Of a DNA stretch of 64,000 bases, positions 10,905 through 22,305 are shown in pieces. Source of the stretch: Erinaceus europaeus (lineage: Eukaryota > Chordata > Mammalia > Eulipotyphla > Erinaceidae). The notes below the pieces were generated by a model. It did not search any database. It saw only the letters and a program-made list of their open reading frames with translations, and was not told the origin of the DNA. Location of the stretch: NCBI RefSeq assembly GCF_950295315.1, contig NW_026647188.1, forward strand, positions 62,001 to 126,000, read 5' to 3'. Both the position numbers and the translations under genes were made by a program. The number at the start of each line of letters is the position of its first letter. Positions within the stretch are counted from its first letter, which is position 1.

Positions 10905-11516
10905 GGTTCCTAGTCTGGCAACAGACACAGTGAATCTGTTAGTTCCCAGTGCAAGCCTCAGGGCAAAAACCTCTCCCTCTTCAGTGTTTTTACATCTGAA
11001 AAGAAGAAAAGTGACCAAGGGCCAAAGAGAGCTACAATGGTGTCAATATTGAGCTGTAAATCAGAATGTACCAAGTATTTGAAAAAAATCACTTTATTAT
11101 AAACTCTGAGTGATACTGGCATGGAAATGAGGAGACAGAATATGGCTTGTGTCAGAAAGACTTACAAACTGAGGCTCCAGTAGCCTAGGTGAAATCGCCA
11201 ACACAACAAGCCATAGCTCAGCAGTGCTCTGGTAACTCTCTTTGTATATCTGGGCCTGTCAGTAAAGTAAGTATATAAGTAAAATATTAATAAGTGAAGA
11301 CAGAGTGTGTGAGAGCATGTGAGAGTTAGAGACAGAGAAGGAGAGAAGAGAAATAGATGAGTTGGAAAGAGACCAGAATTAAAAAAACTCCTACACTGTG
11401 TTCATTGATGACAGGTTCAAACCTGGCTTGTAGAGATTGTAAGGCAGCAGCTCTCATGCTCACAGACCCCAGACAGCACCAGCCTTCACCATATGCTGTA
11501 TTACTAGACCTGACAG

Positions 11517-11555
<39 letters not shown>

Positions 11556-13554
11556 TGTCTGTCTGTCAGTGTGTGTCTGTATGTGCTCAGAACTCACCTA
11601 TAGTAGTCTCAGAGCATGGGTAGCAAGGTAGCCAGCGTCACCTGCAACTTATGTACAGAGAACATAGCTGGTTAGGAAAAGCCAGCTAGCCCAAATTCTG
11701 GCTAAGCAAGAATGCATATGCAAAGGGACTCTCATGTCTCCCTCCCTGAGTTCCCAATTCAATCTCATGCCTCACTATCATCCAAACACTGCCAACGGGG
11801 CAAGCTGGGGTACCCCTGAGAATTCAGGGGCAGGACCCTGTCCAGTCACGTTTGGCTGCCTACTCAGCCTCCAGGCTCCCAGTCCACTTCTCAGGGCAGC
11901 AGATTACATCCCAGAAAGAACCCAGAAAGCGTTCCAACATAGATGGGAACTGTGTTTGACCAAACAATAGTGGATGAACCTGGCCGCTTACACCTCCCCT
12001 TTGGGTCCTGCTAAGGCAATTGCTCCAGGGGCCTCACAATCCCAGATCACGGTGTCCTGGTGTCCACACATCACACTCAGAGAGATTCCCAGAAGTAGGC
12101 ATCCATGTGTGTCACATACAAAGTCGCTCTGCTTGCAGGATGCACAAATTCCCCAGTCCCTTGCTATGGAGAGAGAAAAGGAAGATGGTTGCCTCCATTG
12201 GCGGTATAAGGAGTTTCCAGTGGAGATCACAGCCCCGCCCCTCACCTGAGGGCCTGGCTGCTGCTAATAAAGGCAATTGGAAAAACCTGTTACCATTTGG
12301 GACCTGAGGACATACTCAGGAATCCCTCCAGGAGCTAGCAGTCTGGCAGACCGCCTGAGCCCAGGATAGCTGTGCTCCTAGTTGGGAGGGCCTTTCTGGC
12401 CAGAGGTGAGAATATTCCCTAGATAGAAGAAAGAACTTCAGGTTTCTAAATGATTTGAAACCCCATGAGGCACTTGGAAAAGACTTTTCACAGCCATCAA
12501 AACACCCTCTTTCAGAACCCTGGAAGCTTCTGTTTTGCGTGGAAAATCTGGACACTGGTGTGGCCATCAGTACCACAGATCCTTTACATTGGGCCCAATA
12601 GAGGGAAAGCACAATGTGTGTGCCAGGCGGATAGAGTTTGACTTCTCTTGTCCTGGGCTCTCATGGAATAAGGACCAGGATGCGGTGCAGGAAAGTGAGG
12701 AAGGCTGCATTTAGACTGAGTGTCAGCCTCAGGGCCCTGGAGAATGGGAGTCAAGCACAGAGGGCCTGGACAGCTTCAGCTGGAGATGGACATATGCCTG
12801 TTCCCTGCAGCAGGGTCGCTGTATCCTCAGTTCCCCATTGTACTACGCCATATGCAGGAGACTAAATAATCCAAAGGGCAAAGAAAGGAAAAATTCAACA
12901 CCAGGAAGCCCGAGTTCTCGATTCATGTACTGAATTCCAGTAAGGGTCCAGTGAAGAAAGCAAGTAGAGACAGTCAGAGAGACAGGATGACAGAGACAGA
13001 AAAGGACTGAAATTCTGGCCCTGTGTTGATCAGTGCCAGAACACTGAAGACAAACCCACCATGCCCAAGCATATTCTTACAAGTGGCATTGCTATTTTAT
13101 GTTTTTGAGGAAAGGTAACACTTAGAACATCTAGGTCTTTGCCCACTGTGAGAAGCAACACTTGGCCTGCAGCCCACTCTCCAAAACTACCCTCGCCTCA
13201 CCAATTTTGTAGTAGTCTTAGTGGTGCTCCAGCCAAGATGCAGGCTGGGGTTTTGCATCTCCCTGGCCCTGCCTCAGACTGTCCTGTGTGCAGGGAACTG
13301 CACTATGTCTATTTTCATTGATTTACAGTTTTGGGATAGGACTTGGTGGACAACAAGATCAAGAGGGAAGTAGATGATTTGGCAGCGGTAGTTTGTGCTG
13401 AGGGAGATGTGTAGAGTGATAAAAGGTATACAAATGACTCTGTGAGATGTCTCTCATGACTGTGGCTCAGAAGGGCCAGGTGTATCCACATTACTACCCT
13501 AATCCAGAGCTGTTCATGTCTTTAGCTAAAAAATATTTTCAGACCTCTACATGT

Positions 13555-13638
<84 letters not shown>

Positions 13639-13848
13639 CACTGATGTAGTCATTTTCTACAATGGATTCGATATGACATTCAAACAATTGATTGCTAAAA
13701 CTTGGAGAGAAGGTGTGCATCAGGGAAAGAATTTTCCAAAGGAGTAAATCTCCAAATAATTAGCTATATGCAGCTCCAACGAGACCGAGTGAAAAAGGCT
13801 CGAGAAGGTTCTCATCCAGGAGACTCTCCACATGGACAGGCACCACAA
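10905..13848. repeat. Class A tandem unit, 2.94 kb
   Basis: Full A unit with the same block order as its neighbour. Microsatellites: (TG)n at 11519-11555 running into (CTGT)n, and a long (TA)n(GA)n at 13558-13639. The last unit of the first run of simple 2.9-kb copies. Confidence 0.85.
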
Positions 13849-14164
13849 GTTTCCTAGTCAGGCAACACACACAGTGTAGCTGCTAGTTCCCAGTAAAAGC
13901 CTCAGGGCAAAAACCTCTCCCTCTTCAGTGTCTTTAGATTTGAAAAGAAGAAAAGCGACCAAGGGCCAAGGAGGGCTACAATGGTGTCAATATTGAGCTG
14001 TAATTCATAGTGTGCCATGTGTTTTGCATAAAATTACCTGTTCCACAGTGATTCTGTTGTTCTTTCCCTCTCTCCCTCCCTCACACACTCACACACACAT
14101 AAACACACACAAATACACACTGTCACAGTCACAGACACATTCATCGAGGTACTGGCATTATATA
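13849..14164. repeat. A head joined to truncated C segment
   Basis: The A anchor and about 185 bp of A head run into the C-type junction (TTTTGCATAAAATTACCTG at 14021) instead of the A-type TTTATTATAAAC. Only the first ~120 bp of C follow, ending in a CA-rich tract (about 14083-14135). The sequence then jumps to the (TA)n start of a B monomer. Confidence 0.7.
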
Positions 14165-15026
14165 TATATAATGACTGATATATATATATATGTTTATATA
14201 TATGTACATTTATGTATGTGTTTCTTTATTAAACACTATGAGGTATACTGGCATGGCTATGAGGAGACAGAGTATGGCTTGTGCCAGAGAGACTTACAAA
14301 GCTTAGGCTTCAGAAACCTAGGTGAAATCGCCAACAAAACAAGCCAGAGCTCAGCAGTGGCCTGCTGACTGACTTTTTATATCTGGGCCTGTCAGTAAAA
14401 TAATATATAAGTAAAATATTCATGAGTGCAGACAGAGTGAGGTCTAGCCTGTGAGAGTCAGAGACAGAGAAGGCAAGAAGAGAAAAAGAAGTGTTGGAAA
14501 GAGACCAGAAGTCAAAAACCTCCCACACTGTATTCATACATGACAGTTTCAATCCTGGGTTGTAGAGATTGTAAGGCAGCAGTCTCATGTCCACAGACCC
14601 CAGACAACCCCAGCCTTCACCATATGTGTGTAGTATTTATGACAGGAAATGTATTGTGAATGTAAAGTTCCCTTCAATTATAAGGGAAAAATCTATCAAG
14701 CAGAAGAAATGACCTCTCATGGAATTTAGGACTAAATAAATTAATAAATATGCAAATAAATGGGGATTATCAAGGAGGATTTGAAAAAAAATAAATAAAG
14801 CACAAGAAGACCTGATTACAGCAGAAACATAGAAACCATATGCTGGGAAACAGAGGGCTGCTTCAAAAATTCTGAGACACTTCAGAGTCCAGGGAAATTA
14901 AGATTTCAGGATAATGAAAAGAAACACATATGTATTGAAGCTTACACTTGAGAAAGGAGGCAAGTTCCGTACTATGATAATTTCAATAAGGATGCTGATA
15001 GAAATGCTATTAGAAATGCTACTGGA
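14165..15026. repeat. Class B monomer, 5' part, split by LINE-1
   Basis: B monomers are AT-rich, about 0.95-0.99 kb. Each begins in a (TA)n/(TATG)n tract followed by TTTATTATAAACTATGAG and a ~480-bp head that is a diverged copy of the A head. Then comes a B-only tail with TTCCCTTCAATTATAAG, repeated AAATAAATA and an octamer-like ATGCAAAT. This copy is interrupted by the LINE-1, with the 15-bp target sequence at 15012-15026, and resumes at 21267. Confidence 0.8.
15012..15026. repeat. LINE-1 target-site duplication, 5' copy
   Basis: AGAAATGCTACTGGA precedes the LINE-1 and recurs exactly at 21267-21281. An uninterrupted B monomer (for example near 30189) has one copy at this place, followed by AGGTTC, as here after the 3' copy. 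Confidence 0.9.
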
Positions 15027-15682
15027 GGAGGATTCGACTTCCGGAGGCAGAGCTACGAGCAGCAGATCGCTTTCTCTCCTCTCCTCTCCTCTCCTCTCCT
15101 GGATCAACTAGGAATACCAGAGGAGACCACCCGGACCGAAACAAGACAGGACTAGAATGACCACAGAAACCCAGTAAATCACCCGTGAGTACAAACACGC
15201 GTGGCTGGTGACAGAGAGGAGAGAGGGGCCTAAGGAGAGATTAAGTGACTGCTAACAGTTCAACAGTTTGTCAGTGGAGACACCACCTCAAGTTTGCTCC
15301 ACCAACAAGTGGACAACTGAAGGGAGGAAAGGACTCCCCAGAGACTCACCAAGTGCAACTCTGCGTCTGAATTGCTACTACCCTCAGAATCTGGAGCAGC
15401 AACAGGGAGGGACACCAGGGTACAGAGATCTAACCGGGAAACTCAGGAGAAGACCTATAACTTGGTGGCATAGCTGAGGGGCTGTGAAAGTCTCTTTGCA
15501 TAACCACTGGATTATCTCTGCCACACCCTGCTTTATCTCTTGGTCAGGAGTCAGTGATTAAGATAAGAAGCCTATTGATAGTTTAAAAGCCCTCAGGCTC
15601 CCATAGCCTACAGGGGGAAAAAAAGGCTTTTACATCACTGAACTCCAACTCAGGGATGGAAAAAACTGTTAACTTATAGAAA
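15027..15682 (+). promoter_or_regulatory. LINE-1 5' UTR (putative internal promoter)
   Basis: About 650 bp between the insertion point and the ORF1 start. It is GC-richer than the rest of the element and opens GGAGGATTCGACTTCCGGAGG. A (CTCTC)n tract lies at about 15073-15099. In LINE-1 this region carries the internal RNA polymerase II promoter; that function is inferred from position. Confidence 0.7.
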
Positions 15683-16654
15683 ATGGTTAAAACAACAAGA
15701 AAAAATATTGGAGACTCGAACCAGGACAAGAGTCCAGCTAAAAGTCCTCCAGAGGGTCAAGCACAAAACAACGAGTTCAACATCCAAACATTAGCCAAGG
15801 AAATAATAACAGGAGTGAGTAAATAATTTGAAAAAATTGTAATCAGAAATGCAGGAACAACAAATGACAATATGGAAGAAAATTCTAATTATCTCATGGT
15901 TATTAGAGAGCTGAAAGCTGAAATCGCTGAGCTAAGAAGGCAACTAGCTGAACAAGCTAAAACAGTATCAGAGCAGGACAACAAAATAGATGAACTCCAG
16001 AAAGCAGTAGAGGGCAGAGAGAATAGAATCAATGAGGCTGAAGACAGAATTAGCAAGATTGAGGATGAATTAGAGACAACTAAAAAAGAAGTAAGAGATC
16101 TCAAAAAGAGATCAAGAGATGCTGAAAACAACAACAGAGTACTATGGGATGACTTCAAAAGAAACAATATACGCATTATTGGCCTACCAGAGGAAGAAAG
16201 AGAAGGGGAGGAAGAAAGCGTTCGCCAGGCTATAATAGCTGAAAATTTCTCTAGTCTAGACAACACCAAAGACATAAAGATTCAAGAAGCCCAGAGGGTC
16301 CCAAACAGAATTAACCCAGACCTAAAGACACCAAGACATGTCATACTTAGATTGGAAAGGAATAAGGATAAAGAAAGGATCCTCAAAGCTGCAAGAGAAA
16401 AACAAAGAGTCACCTACAAAGGAAAACCCATAAGATTAGCAGCAGACTTCTCCATACAAACACTACAGGCCAGAAGAGAATGGCAAGATATCTATCGAGT
16501 GCTCAATGAGAAAGGCTTTCAGCCAAGAATACTATATCCTGCTAGATTGTCATTCAGACTAGATGGAAGCATCAAAACCTCAGACAAGCAACGGTTGAAG
16601 GAAGCAACCATCACCAAGCCTTTCCTGAAAGAAGTTCTGAAAGGTCTCCTATAA
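15683..16654 (+). pseudogene. LINE-1 ORF1 (RNA-binding protein), one premature stop
   Basis: ORF1p is the trimeric RNA-binding chaperone that coats LINE-1 RNA. The native start is the ATG at 15683-15685 (MVKTTRKN...), giving 323 codons, close to the usual ~340. Codon 48 is TAA at 15824-15826. After that stop the same frame stays open, and an internal ATG at 15872 opens 260 codons to the TAA at 16652. Visible domains, numbered from 15683: a long heptad coiled coil at about residues 68-155 (IRELKAEIAELRRQLAEQ), an RRM-like part starting near NNIRIIGLPEEERE at about 160, and a C-terminal domain with KTPRHVILRLERNKDKERIL and ARLSFRLDG. Only the short N-terminal tail would be lost from an internal start. 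Confidence 0.9.
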
Positions 16655-16743
16655 ACAACCAGACCACCACAAATAGGACATATATCAAAACACTCTAAAA
16701 CTCTACAAGAATGGCATTAAAATATCTTCAATCTTTGATATAA

Positions 16744-17583
16744 AAAAATGTCAATGGCCTGAATTCACCTATTAAAAGACACAGAGTAGGAAGATGGATC
16801 AGAAAACACAACCCAACAATATGTTGTCTACAGGAAACTCATCTAACGCAACAAGACAAACACAGACTTAAAGTGAAAGGATGGAAAACTATCATTCAAG
16901 CCAATGGCCCACAAAAAAGGGCAGGAACAGCTATTCTCATATCTGACATGATAGACTTTAAAATAGATAAGATTAAAAAAGATAGGAATGGACACTACTT
17001 AATGCTCAGAGGATCAGTCAATCAAGAGGACTTAACAATTATTAATATATATGCACCCAATGAGAAGCCATCTAAATACATCAAACTTCTACTGAAAGAG
17101 CTACAGCAATATATTAACAGTAACACAATCATAGTAGGGGACATCAACACCCCACTATCTCAACTTGACAGATCATCCAGATCAATCAGTAAAGACATAA
17201 GGGAGCTAAATGAAGAGATAGATAAACTAGAAGTATTGGACATTTTCAGAGTCATTCATCCCAAGAAACTGGAATACACATTTTACTCAAATCCACATGG
17301 ATCATTCTCAAGGATAGACCATATATTAGGCCACAAAGACAGCATCAGCCTATTCAAGAGCACTGAAATCATCCCAAGCATCTTCTCAGACCACAGTGGA
17401 AATAAACTAACAATCAACAAAAGATTAGTAACAGTGCCAAAATGTGGAAGCTCAACAGTACACTTCTTAACAACTTCTGGGTCAAAGAGGAAATCTAGGA
17501 AGAAATCAAAATGTTTCGAGAGTTCAATGAAAATGAAGACACAAGCTATCAAAATATTTGGGACACAGCTAAAGCAGTCCTAA
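16744..17583 (+). pseudogene. LINE-1 ORF2, endonuclease domain segment
   Basis: The open stretch after the codon-11 stop; its first ATG is 16873. It encodes the AP-like endonuclease with NVNGLN, the QETHL glutamate near 16826, VGDINTPLSQLDRSS near 17135, YTFYSNPHGSFSRIDHILG, and SDHSGNKL near 17390. Homology ends at about 17435; the last ~50 codons to the stop at 17583 are out of frame with the rest of ORF2. Confidence 0.88.
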
Positions 17584-20318
17584 GAGGGAAGTTCATAGCT
17601 ATACAAGCACACATTAGGAAACAAGAAAAGGCACAAATAAACAGCCTGATTGCACATCTTAAAGACCTAGAAGAAGAACAACAAAGGAATCCTAAAGCAA
17701 CCAGAAGGACAGAAATTACTAAAGTTAGGGCAGAAATAAATAACATTGAGAATAGGAAAACCATACAAAAGATCAATGAAAGTAAATGTTGGTTCTTCAA
17801 AAGAGTAAACAAAATCGACAAACCTTTAGCCAGACTCACAAAACAAAAAAGGGAGAAGACCCAAATAAATCAGATAGTAAATGAAAGAGGAGAAATCACA
17901 ACAGACACTGCAGAAATTCAACATATCATGCGAGGCTTCTATGAACAACTATATGCCACCAAGCTAGAGAACGAAGAAATGAATGATTTCCTAGATACCT
18001 ACCAACTTCCAAAACTAAGTAAAGAGGAAGTGGATAACATGAACAGGCCCATCACAGCTAATGAAATTGAAACAGTTATCAAAAATCTTCCCAAAAATAA
18101 AAGTCCTGGACCAGATGGTTTTAAAAATGAATTCTACAAAACTTTCAAAGAAGAACTAATACCTCTACTTTTAAAAGTCTTCCAGAAGATTGAAGACACT
18201 GGAATACTCCCTGCCAGCTTCTATGAAGCCAACATCACCCTGATACCAAAAGCAGACAGGGACACAACCAAAAAAGAAAACTACAGACCAATATCTCTGA
18301 AGAACATAGATGCGAAAATATTGAACAAAATTCTAGCCAACCGGATAAAGCAGTATATCAAAAAAATTGTTCATCATGACCAAGTGGGGTTTATCCCTGG
18401 CATGCAAGGTTGGTTTAATATACGTAAATCAATCAATGTGATCCACCACATCAACAAAAGCAAGACCAAAAACCACATGGTCATATCAATAGATGCAGAG
18501 AAAGCCTTTGACAAAGTACAACATCCCTTTATGATCAAAACACTACAAAAAATAGGAATAGATGGAAAATCCCTGAAGATAGTGGAGTCTCTATATAGCA
18601 AACCTACAGCCAAAATCATACTCAATGGTGAAAAACTGGAATCATTTCCCCTCAGATCAGGTACTAGACAGGGCTGCCCACTATCACCATTACTATTCAA
18701 CATAGTGTTGGAAGTTCTTGCCATAGAAATCAGGCAGGAGCAAGGAATTAAAGGCATACAGATTGGAACAGAAGAAGTCAAACTCTCCTTATTTGCAGAT
18801 GACATGATAGTATACATGGAAAAACCTAAGGAATCCACCAAGAAGCTTTTGGAAATCATCAGGCAATACAGTAATGTGTCAGGCTATAAAATTAACATTC
18901 AAAAGTCAGTGGCATTCCTCTATGCAAACACTAAGTTAGAAGAAATTGAAATCCAGAAATCAGTTCCTTTTTCTATAGCAACAAAAACAATAAAATATCT
19001 AGGAATAAACCTAACCAAAGAAGTGAAAGACTTGTATACTGAAAATTATGAGTCACTACTCAAAGAAATTGAAAAAGACACAAAGAAGTGGAAAGATATT
19101 CCATGTTCATGGGTTGGAAGAATTAACATCATCAAAATGAATATATTACCCAGAGCCATCTACAAATTTAATGCTATCCCCATCAAGATCCCAAGCACAT
19201 TTTTTAGGAGAATAGAAAAAATGCTACAAATGTTTATCTGGAACCAGAAAAGACCTAGAATTGCCAAAACAATCTTGAGAAAAAAGAACAGAACTGGAGG
19301 CATCACACTGCCAGATCTCAAACTGCATTATAGGGCCGTTGTCATCAAAACTGCTTGGTACTGGAACATGAACAGACACACTAACCAGTGGAATAGAATT
19401 GAGAGCCCAGAAATGAGGCCCCACACGTATGGACATCTAATCTTTGACAAAGGGGCCCAGACTATTATATGGGGGAAGCAGAGTCTCTTCAACAAATGGT
19501 GTTGGAAACAATGGGTTGAAACATGCAGAAGAATGAAACTGAATCACTGTATTTCACCAAATACAAAAGTAAATTCCAAGTGGATCAAGGACTTGGATGT
19601 TAGACCAGAAACTATCAGATACTTAGAGGAAAATATTGGAAGAACTTTTTTCCACATAAATTTTAAAGACATTTTCAATGAAACGAATCCAATTACAAGG
19701 AATACTAAGGCAAGTATAAACCTATGGGACTACATCAAATTAAAAAGCTTCTTCACAACAAAAGAAATCACTACCCAAATCAAGAGACCCCTCACAGAAT
19801 GGGAGAAGATCTTTACATGCCATACATCAGATAAGAGTTTAATAACCAACATATATAAAGAGCTTGCCAGACTCAACAACAAGACAACAAAAAACCCCAT
19901 CCAAAAATGGGGGGAGGACTTGGACAGAATATTCACCACAGAAGAGATCCAAAAGGCCGAGAAACACATGAAAAAATGCTCCAAGTCTCTGATTGTCAGA
20001 GAAATGCAAATCAAGATAACAATGAGATATCACTTCACTCCTGTGAGAATGTCACACATCAGAAAAGGTAACAGCAGCAAATGCTGGAGAGGGTGTGGGG
20101 TCAAAGGAACCCTCCTACACTGCTGGTGGGAATGTCAATTGGTCCAACCTCTGTGGAGAACAGTCTGGAGAACTCTCAGAAGGCTAGAAATGGACCTACC
20201 CTATGACCCTGCAATTCCCCTCCTGGGGATATATACTAAGGAACCCAACACATCCATCCAAAAAGATCTGTGTACACATATGTTCTTGGCAGCACAATTT
20301 GTAATAGCCAAAACCTAG
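17511..20318 (+). CDS. LINE-1 ORF2, 935-codon open segment with reverse transcriptase
   Basis: The longest open frame in the window. The frame is continuous back to 17499, just after the TAG at 17496; the first ATG ([10 protein letters not shown]) is 17511. It holds the reverse transcriptase: [58 protein letters not shown] (near 18486), [14 protein letters not shown] and the catalytic [11 protein letters not shown] (FADD at 18792-18803). The thumb-like KYLGINL and [19 protein letters not shown] follow. The Cys-rich segment [18 protein letters not shown] (about 20081-20136) lies near the end. It stops about 68 codons early. As part of a broken gene it is unlikely to be expressed from this element. 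Confidence 0.9.
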   Translation: MFREFNENEDTSYQNIWDTAKAVLRGKFIAIQAHIRKQEKAQINSLIAHLKDLEEEQQRNPKATRRTEITKVRAEINNIENRKTIQKINESKCWFFKRVNKIDKPLARLTKQKREKTQINQIVNERGEITTDTAEIQHIMRGFYEQLYATKLENEEMNDFLDTYQLPKLSKEEVDNMNRPITANEIETVIKNLPKNKSPGPDGFKNEFYKTFKEELIPLLLKVFQKIEDTGILPASFYEANITLIPKADRDTTKKENYRPISLKNIDAKILNKILANRIKQYIKKIVHHDQVGFIPGMQGWFNIRKSINVIHHINKSKTKNHMVISIDAEKAFDKVQHPFMIKTLQKIGIDGKSLKIVESLYSKPTAKIILNGEKLESFPLRSGTRQGCPLSPLLFNIVLEVLAIEIRQEQGIKGIQIGTEEVKLSLFADDMIVYMEKPKESTKKLLEIIRQYSNVSGYKINIQKSVAFLYANTKLEEIEIQKSVPFSIATKTIKYLGINLTKEVKDLYTENYESLLKEIEKDTKKWKDIPCSWVGRINIIKMNILPRAIYKFNAIPIKIPSTFFRRIEKMLQMFIWNQKRPRIAKTILRKKNRTGGITLPDLKLHYRAVVIKTAWYWNMNRHTNQWNRIESPEMRPHTYGHLIFDKGAQTIIWGKQSLFNKWCWKQWVETCRRMKLNHCISPNTKVNSKWIKDLDVRPETIRYLEENIGRTFFHINFKDIFNETNPITRNTKASINLWDYIKLKSFFTTKEITTQIKRPLTEWEKIFTCHTSDKSLITNIYKELARLNNKTTKNPIQKWGEDLDRIFTTEEIQKAEKHMKKCSKSLIVREMQIKITMRYHFTPVRMSHIRKGNSSKCWRGCGVKGTLLHCWWECQLVQPLWRTVWRTLRRLEMDLPYDPAIPLLGIYTKEPNTSIQKDLCTHMFLAAQFVIAKT

Positions 20319-20522
20319 AAGCAACACAGGTGTCCAACAACAGATGAGTGGCTGAGCAAGTTGTGGTATATATACACAATGGAATACTACTCAGCTGTAA
20401 AAAATGGTGACTTCACTGTTTTCAGCCGATCTTGGATGGACCTTGAAAAAATCATGTTGAGTGAAATAAGTCAGAAACAGAAGGATGAATATGGGATGAT
20501 CTCACTCTCAGGCCAAAGTTGA
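20319..20522 (+). pseudogene. LINE-1 ORF2 C-terminal tail after premature TAG
   Basis: The frame continues for 67 codons after the TAG at 20316, with the conserved YIYTMEYYSAVKNGDF stretch, to a natural TGA at 20520. This shows that the TAG is a mutation and not the family's true end. Confidence 0.8.
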
Positions 20523-21266
20523 AAAACAAGATTAGAAAAGAAAACACAAGTCGAACCTGAAATGGAATTGGAGTATTACACCAAAGTAAAAGACTCTGGG
20601 GTGGGTGGGTGGATGGGGAGAATACAGGTCCATGAAAGATGATGAATGACATAGTGGGGGTTGTATTGCTAAATGGGTATCTGGGGAATGTTATGCATGT
20701 AAAAAAAAAAAGAAGTAGAAATGCAAAACAGAAATTGACAGAGCTTAGAGTATGGCACCAAAGTAAGAAAGCAGAAGTACACTAGAGTTTGCAGTGAGTA
20801 CCTCCGTAATACATCCTCTCCACTTTTCCAAGCTTAGGGTCCATGATTGCTCAACAATTTGTTTGGCTTTGTATGTTAACTCTCTTTTCAGTCACCAGGT
20901 TCCAGGTGTCATCAGGATGCCGGCCAGACTTCCCTGGATTGAAGACCCCACAAATATGTCCTGGAGCTCAGCTTCCCCAGAGAACCACCCTACTAGGGAA
21001 AGAGAGAGGCAGAATGGGAGTATGGACTGACCAGTCAACGCCCATGTTCAGTGGGGAAGCAATTACAGAAGCCAGACCTTCTACCTTCTGCAACCCACAA
21101 TGACCAAGGGTCCATGGTCCCAGAGGGATAGAGAATGGGAAAGATATCGGGGGAGAGGGTGGGATATGGAGATTGGGCAGTGGGAATTGTGTGGAGTTGG
21201 ACCCCTCCTACCCTATGGTTTTTTAAATTAATCCTTTCTTAAATAAAAAAAGAAAGTAAAAAAAAA
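20523..21266 (+). other. LINE-1 3' UTR, polyadenylation signal and A-rich tail
   Basis: About 0.74 kb. It includes a four-run G tract at 20598-20618, an internal A12-type run at about 20701-20712, and a long unique stretch ending in CCTATGGTTTTTTAAATTAATCC-like sequence. AATAAA lies at 21242-21247, followed by an impure A tail ending at the target-site duplication. This terminal sequence is what I associate with hedgehog LINE-1. Confidence 0.8.
20598..20618 (+). other. G-quadruplex-forming motif in LINE-1 3' UTR
   Basis: Runs GGGG, GGG, GGG and GGGG are separated by loops T, T and TGGAT. This fits the G3+N1-7 quadruplex rule. G-rich tracts in the 3' UTR are a known LINE-1 feature. Confidence 0.65.
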
Positions 21267-21281
21267 AGAAATGCTACTGGA
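21267..21281. repeat. LINE-1 target-site duplication, 3' copy
   Basis: Exact repeat of 15012-15026, directly after the A-rich tail. It marks target-primed reverse transcription. Confidence 0.9.
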
Positions 21282-21413
21282 AGGTTCTATTATTTATAAT
21301 TGTATTGAATCCTGCTCCAGCTATGTGGCCAATTATTCATGAAAAAGAAGCTGTTATAAATGTGTTAATTCGGTTTAAGACCAATTACATAGTTTGGCAA
21401 TTCCAAAAATGAC

Positions 21414-21414
<1 letters not shown>
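21267..21414. repeat. Class B monomer, 3' remainder after LINE-1
   Basis: Continues the B monomer split at 15026: AAGGTTCTATTATTTATAATTG through AATGACAGATATATA, the join to the next B copy. Removing the LINE-1 and one target copy gives a monomer of about 985 bp. Confidence 0.8.
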
Positions 21415-21455
<41 letters not shown>

Positions 21456-21906
21456 TTATATATGTATATGGATGTATATCTTTATTATAAAGTCTAAGAG
21501 ATACTGCCATGGATATGAGGAGACAGAATATGGCTTGAGTCAAAGAGACTTACAAAGCTGAGGCTCAAGTAGCCTAGGTGAAAACACCAACAAAAAAGCC
21601 AGAGCTCAGCAGTGCTCTGGCAACTCACTTTGTATATCTGGGCCTGTCAATAAAATAAGGATATAAGTAAAATATTACTGAGTGCAGACAGAGTGAGTGA
21701 GAGCCTGTGAGAGTCAGAGACAAAGAAGGCGAGAAGAGAAATAGAAGAGTTGAAAAGAGACCAGAATTCAAAAACCTCCTACACTGTGTTCACTAATGAC
21801 TGGTTCAAACCTGGCTTGTAGAGATTGTAAGGTAGCAGCTCTTATGCCCACAGACCCCAGACAGCCCCAGCCTTCACCATAAGCTGTACTACCAGACCTG
21901 ACACTA

Positions 21907-21953
<47 letters not shown>

Positions 21954-22134
21954 TGTGTATGTGTGTCTCTGTCTGTGTGTGTCTGTGTGTGCTCAGAGCT
22001 TACTTGTAGTAGTCTAAGAGCATGGGTGTCAAGGTAGCCAGCCTCACCTGCAACTTATGTACAGAGAACCTAGCTGGTCAGGGCAAGCCAGCTAGCCCAG
22101 ATTCTGGCTAAGCAAGAATGTCAGAGAACTATGT
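21415..22134. repeat. B/A hybrid head with long (TG)n tract
   Basis: Starts as a B monomer ((TA)n at 21416-21449), but after the head passes into A-type sequence with (TG)n at 21908-21952 and the AACTTATGTACAGAGAACCTAGC block. It stops at AGCAAGAATG (about 22119), where A is fused to the SINE. Confidence 0.7.
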
Positions 22135-22305
22135 GGAATCCCAGGACCCCATTTTGAGCCCCTGGTCACCACTTACCCAGCTAGGGAAAAGCTGGGCTAG
22201 TGGCAAATCAGAGCTGCAGCTGTCTCTCTGTCTCTCTTCCTGCTTGGGCCCTGCTCTCTCAATTTATGACTGTTTCCTTCTCCTCAATAAGAAAGTTACA
22301 AATGA
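22135..22305 (+). mobile_element. tRNA-derived SINE, 5'-truncated copy 1
   Basis: GACCCCATTTTGAGCCCCTGG resembles the B box and following sequence of a tRNA SINE. It is followed by GCAGCTGTCTCTCTGTCTCTC and CTCTCAATTTATGACTGTTTCC and ends near CTCAATAAG. This pattern matches the abundant hedgehog SINE as I recall it. Copies at 28373 and 34691 keep more of the 5' head. Confidence 0.6.

Larger units (their letters stand above)
16711..20522 (+). pseudogene. LINE-1 ORF2 (endonuclease/reverse transcriptase), broken
   Basis: ORF2p nicks target DNA and reverse-transcribes LINE-1 RNA at the nick. The whole coding region from the ATG at 16711 to the TGA at 20520-20522 is about 1,270 codons, the normal length. 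I find four breaks: a TAA at codon 11 (16741-16743), a one-base frameshift between about 17400 and 17441, a TAG at 17496-17498, and a TAG at 20316-20318 where LINE-1 normally has a Trp codon. Endonuclease residues (Asn in NVNGLN, Glu in QETHL, Asp in VGDINTP, Asp-His in SDHS) and reverse transcriptase motifs are otherwise intact. The stops look like single-base changes, so decay is modest. Confidence 0.93.
15027..21266 (+). mobile_element. L1: LINE-1 retrotransposon, near full length, inactivated
   Basis: A 6.24-kb element with every part of a mammalian LINE-1 in order: 5' UTR, ORF1, a short spacer, ORF2 (endonuclease, reverse transcriptase, Cys-rich C-terminus), a 3' UTR with a G-rich tract, a polyadenylation signal and an A-rich tail. 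It is flanked by a perfect 15-bp target-site duplication. Only one stop breaks ORF1, and three stops plus one frameshift break ORF2, so it is a fairly recent but dead copy. It sits inside a B monomer and therefore postdates the array there. Its 3' end resembles hedgehog LINE-1 as I recall it. Confidence 0.95.

Noticed and set aside
15889..16275. Minus-strand 128-codon ORF opposite LINE-1 ORF1
   Set aside because: Antisense shadow of the coiled-coil coding region (Ser/Leu-rich). No independent evidence.
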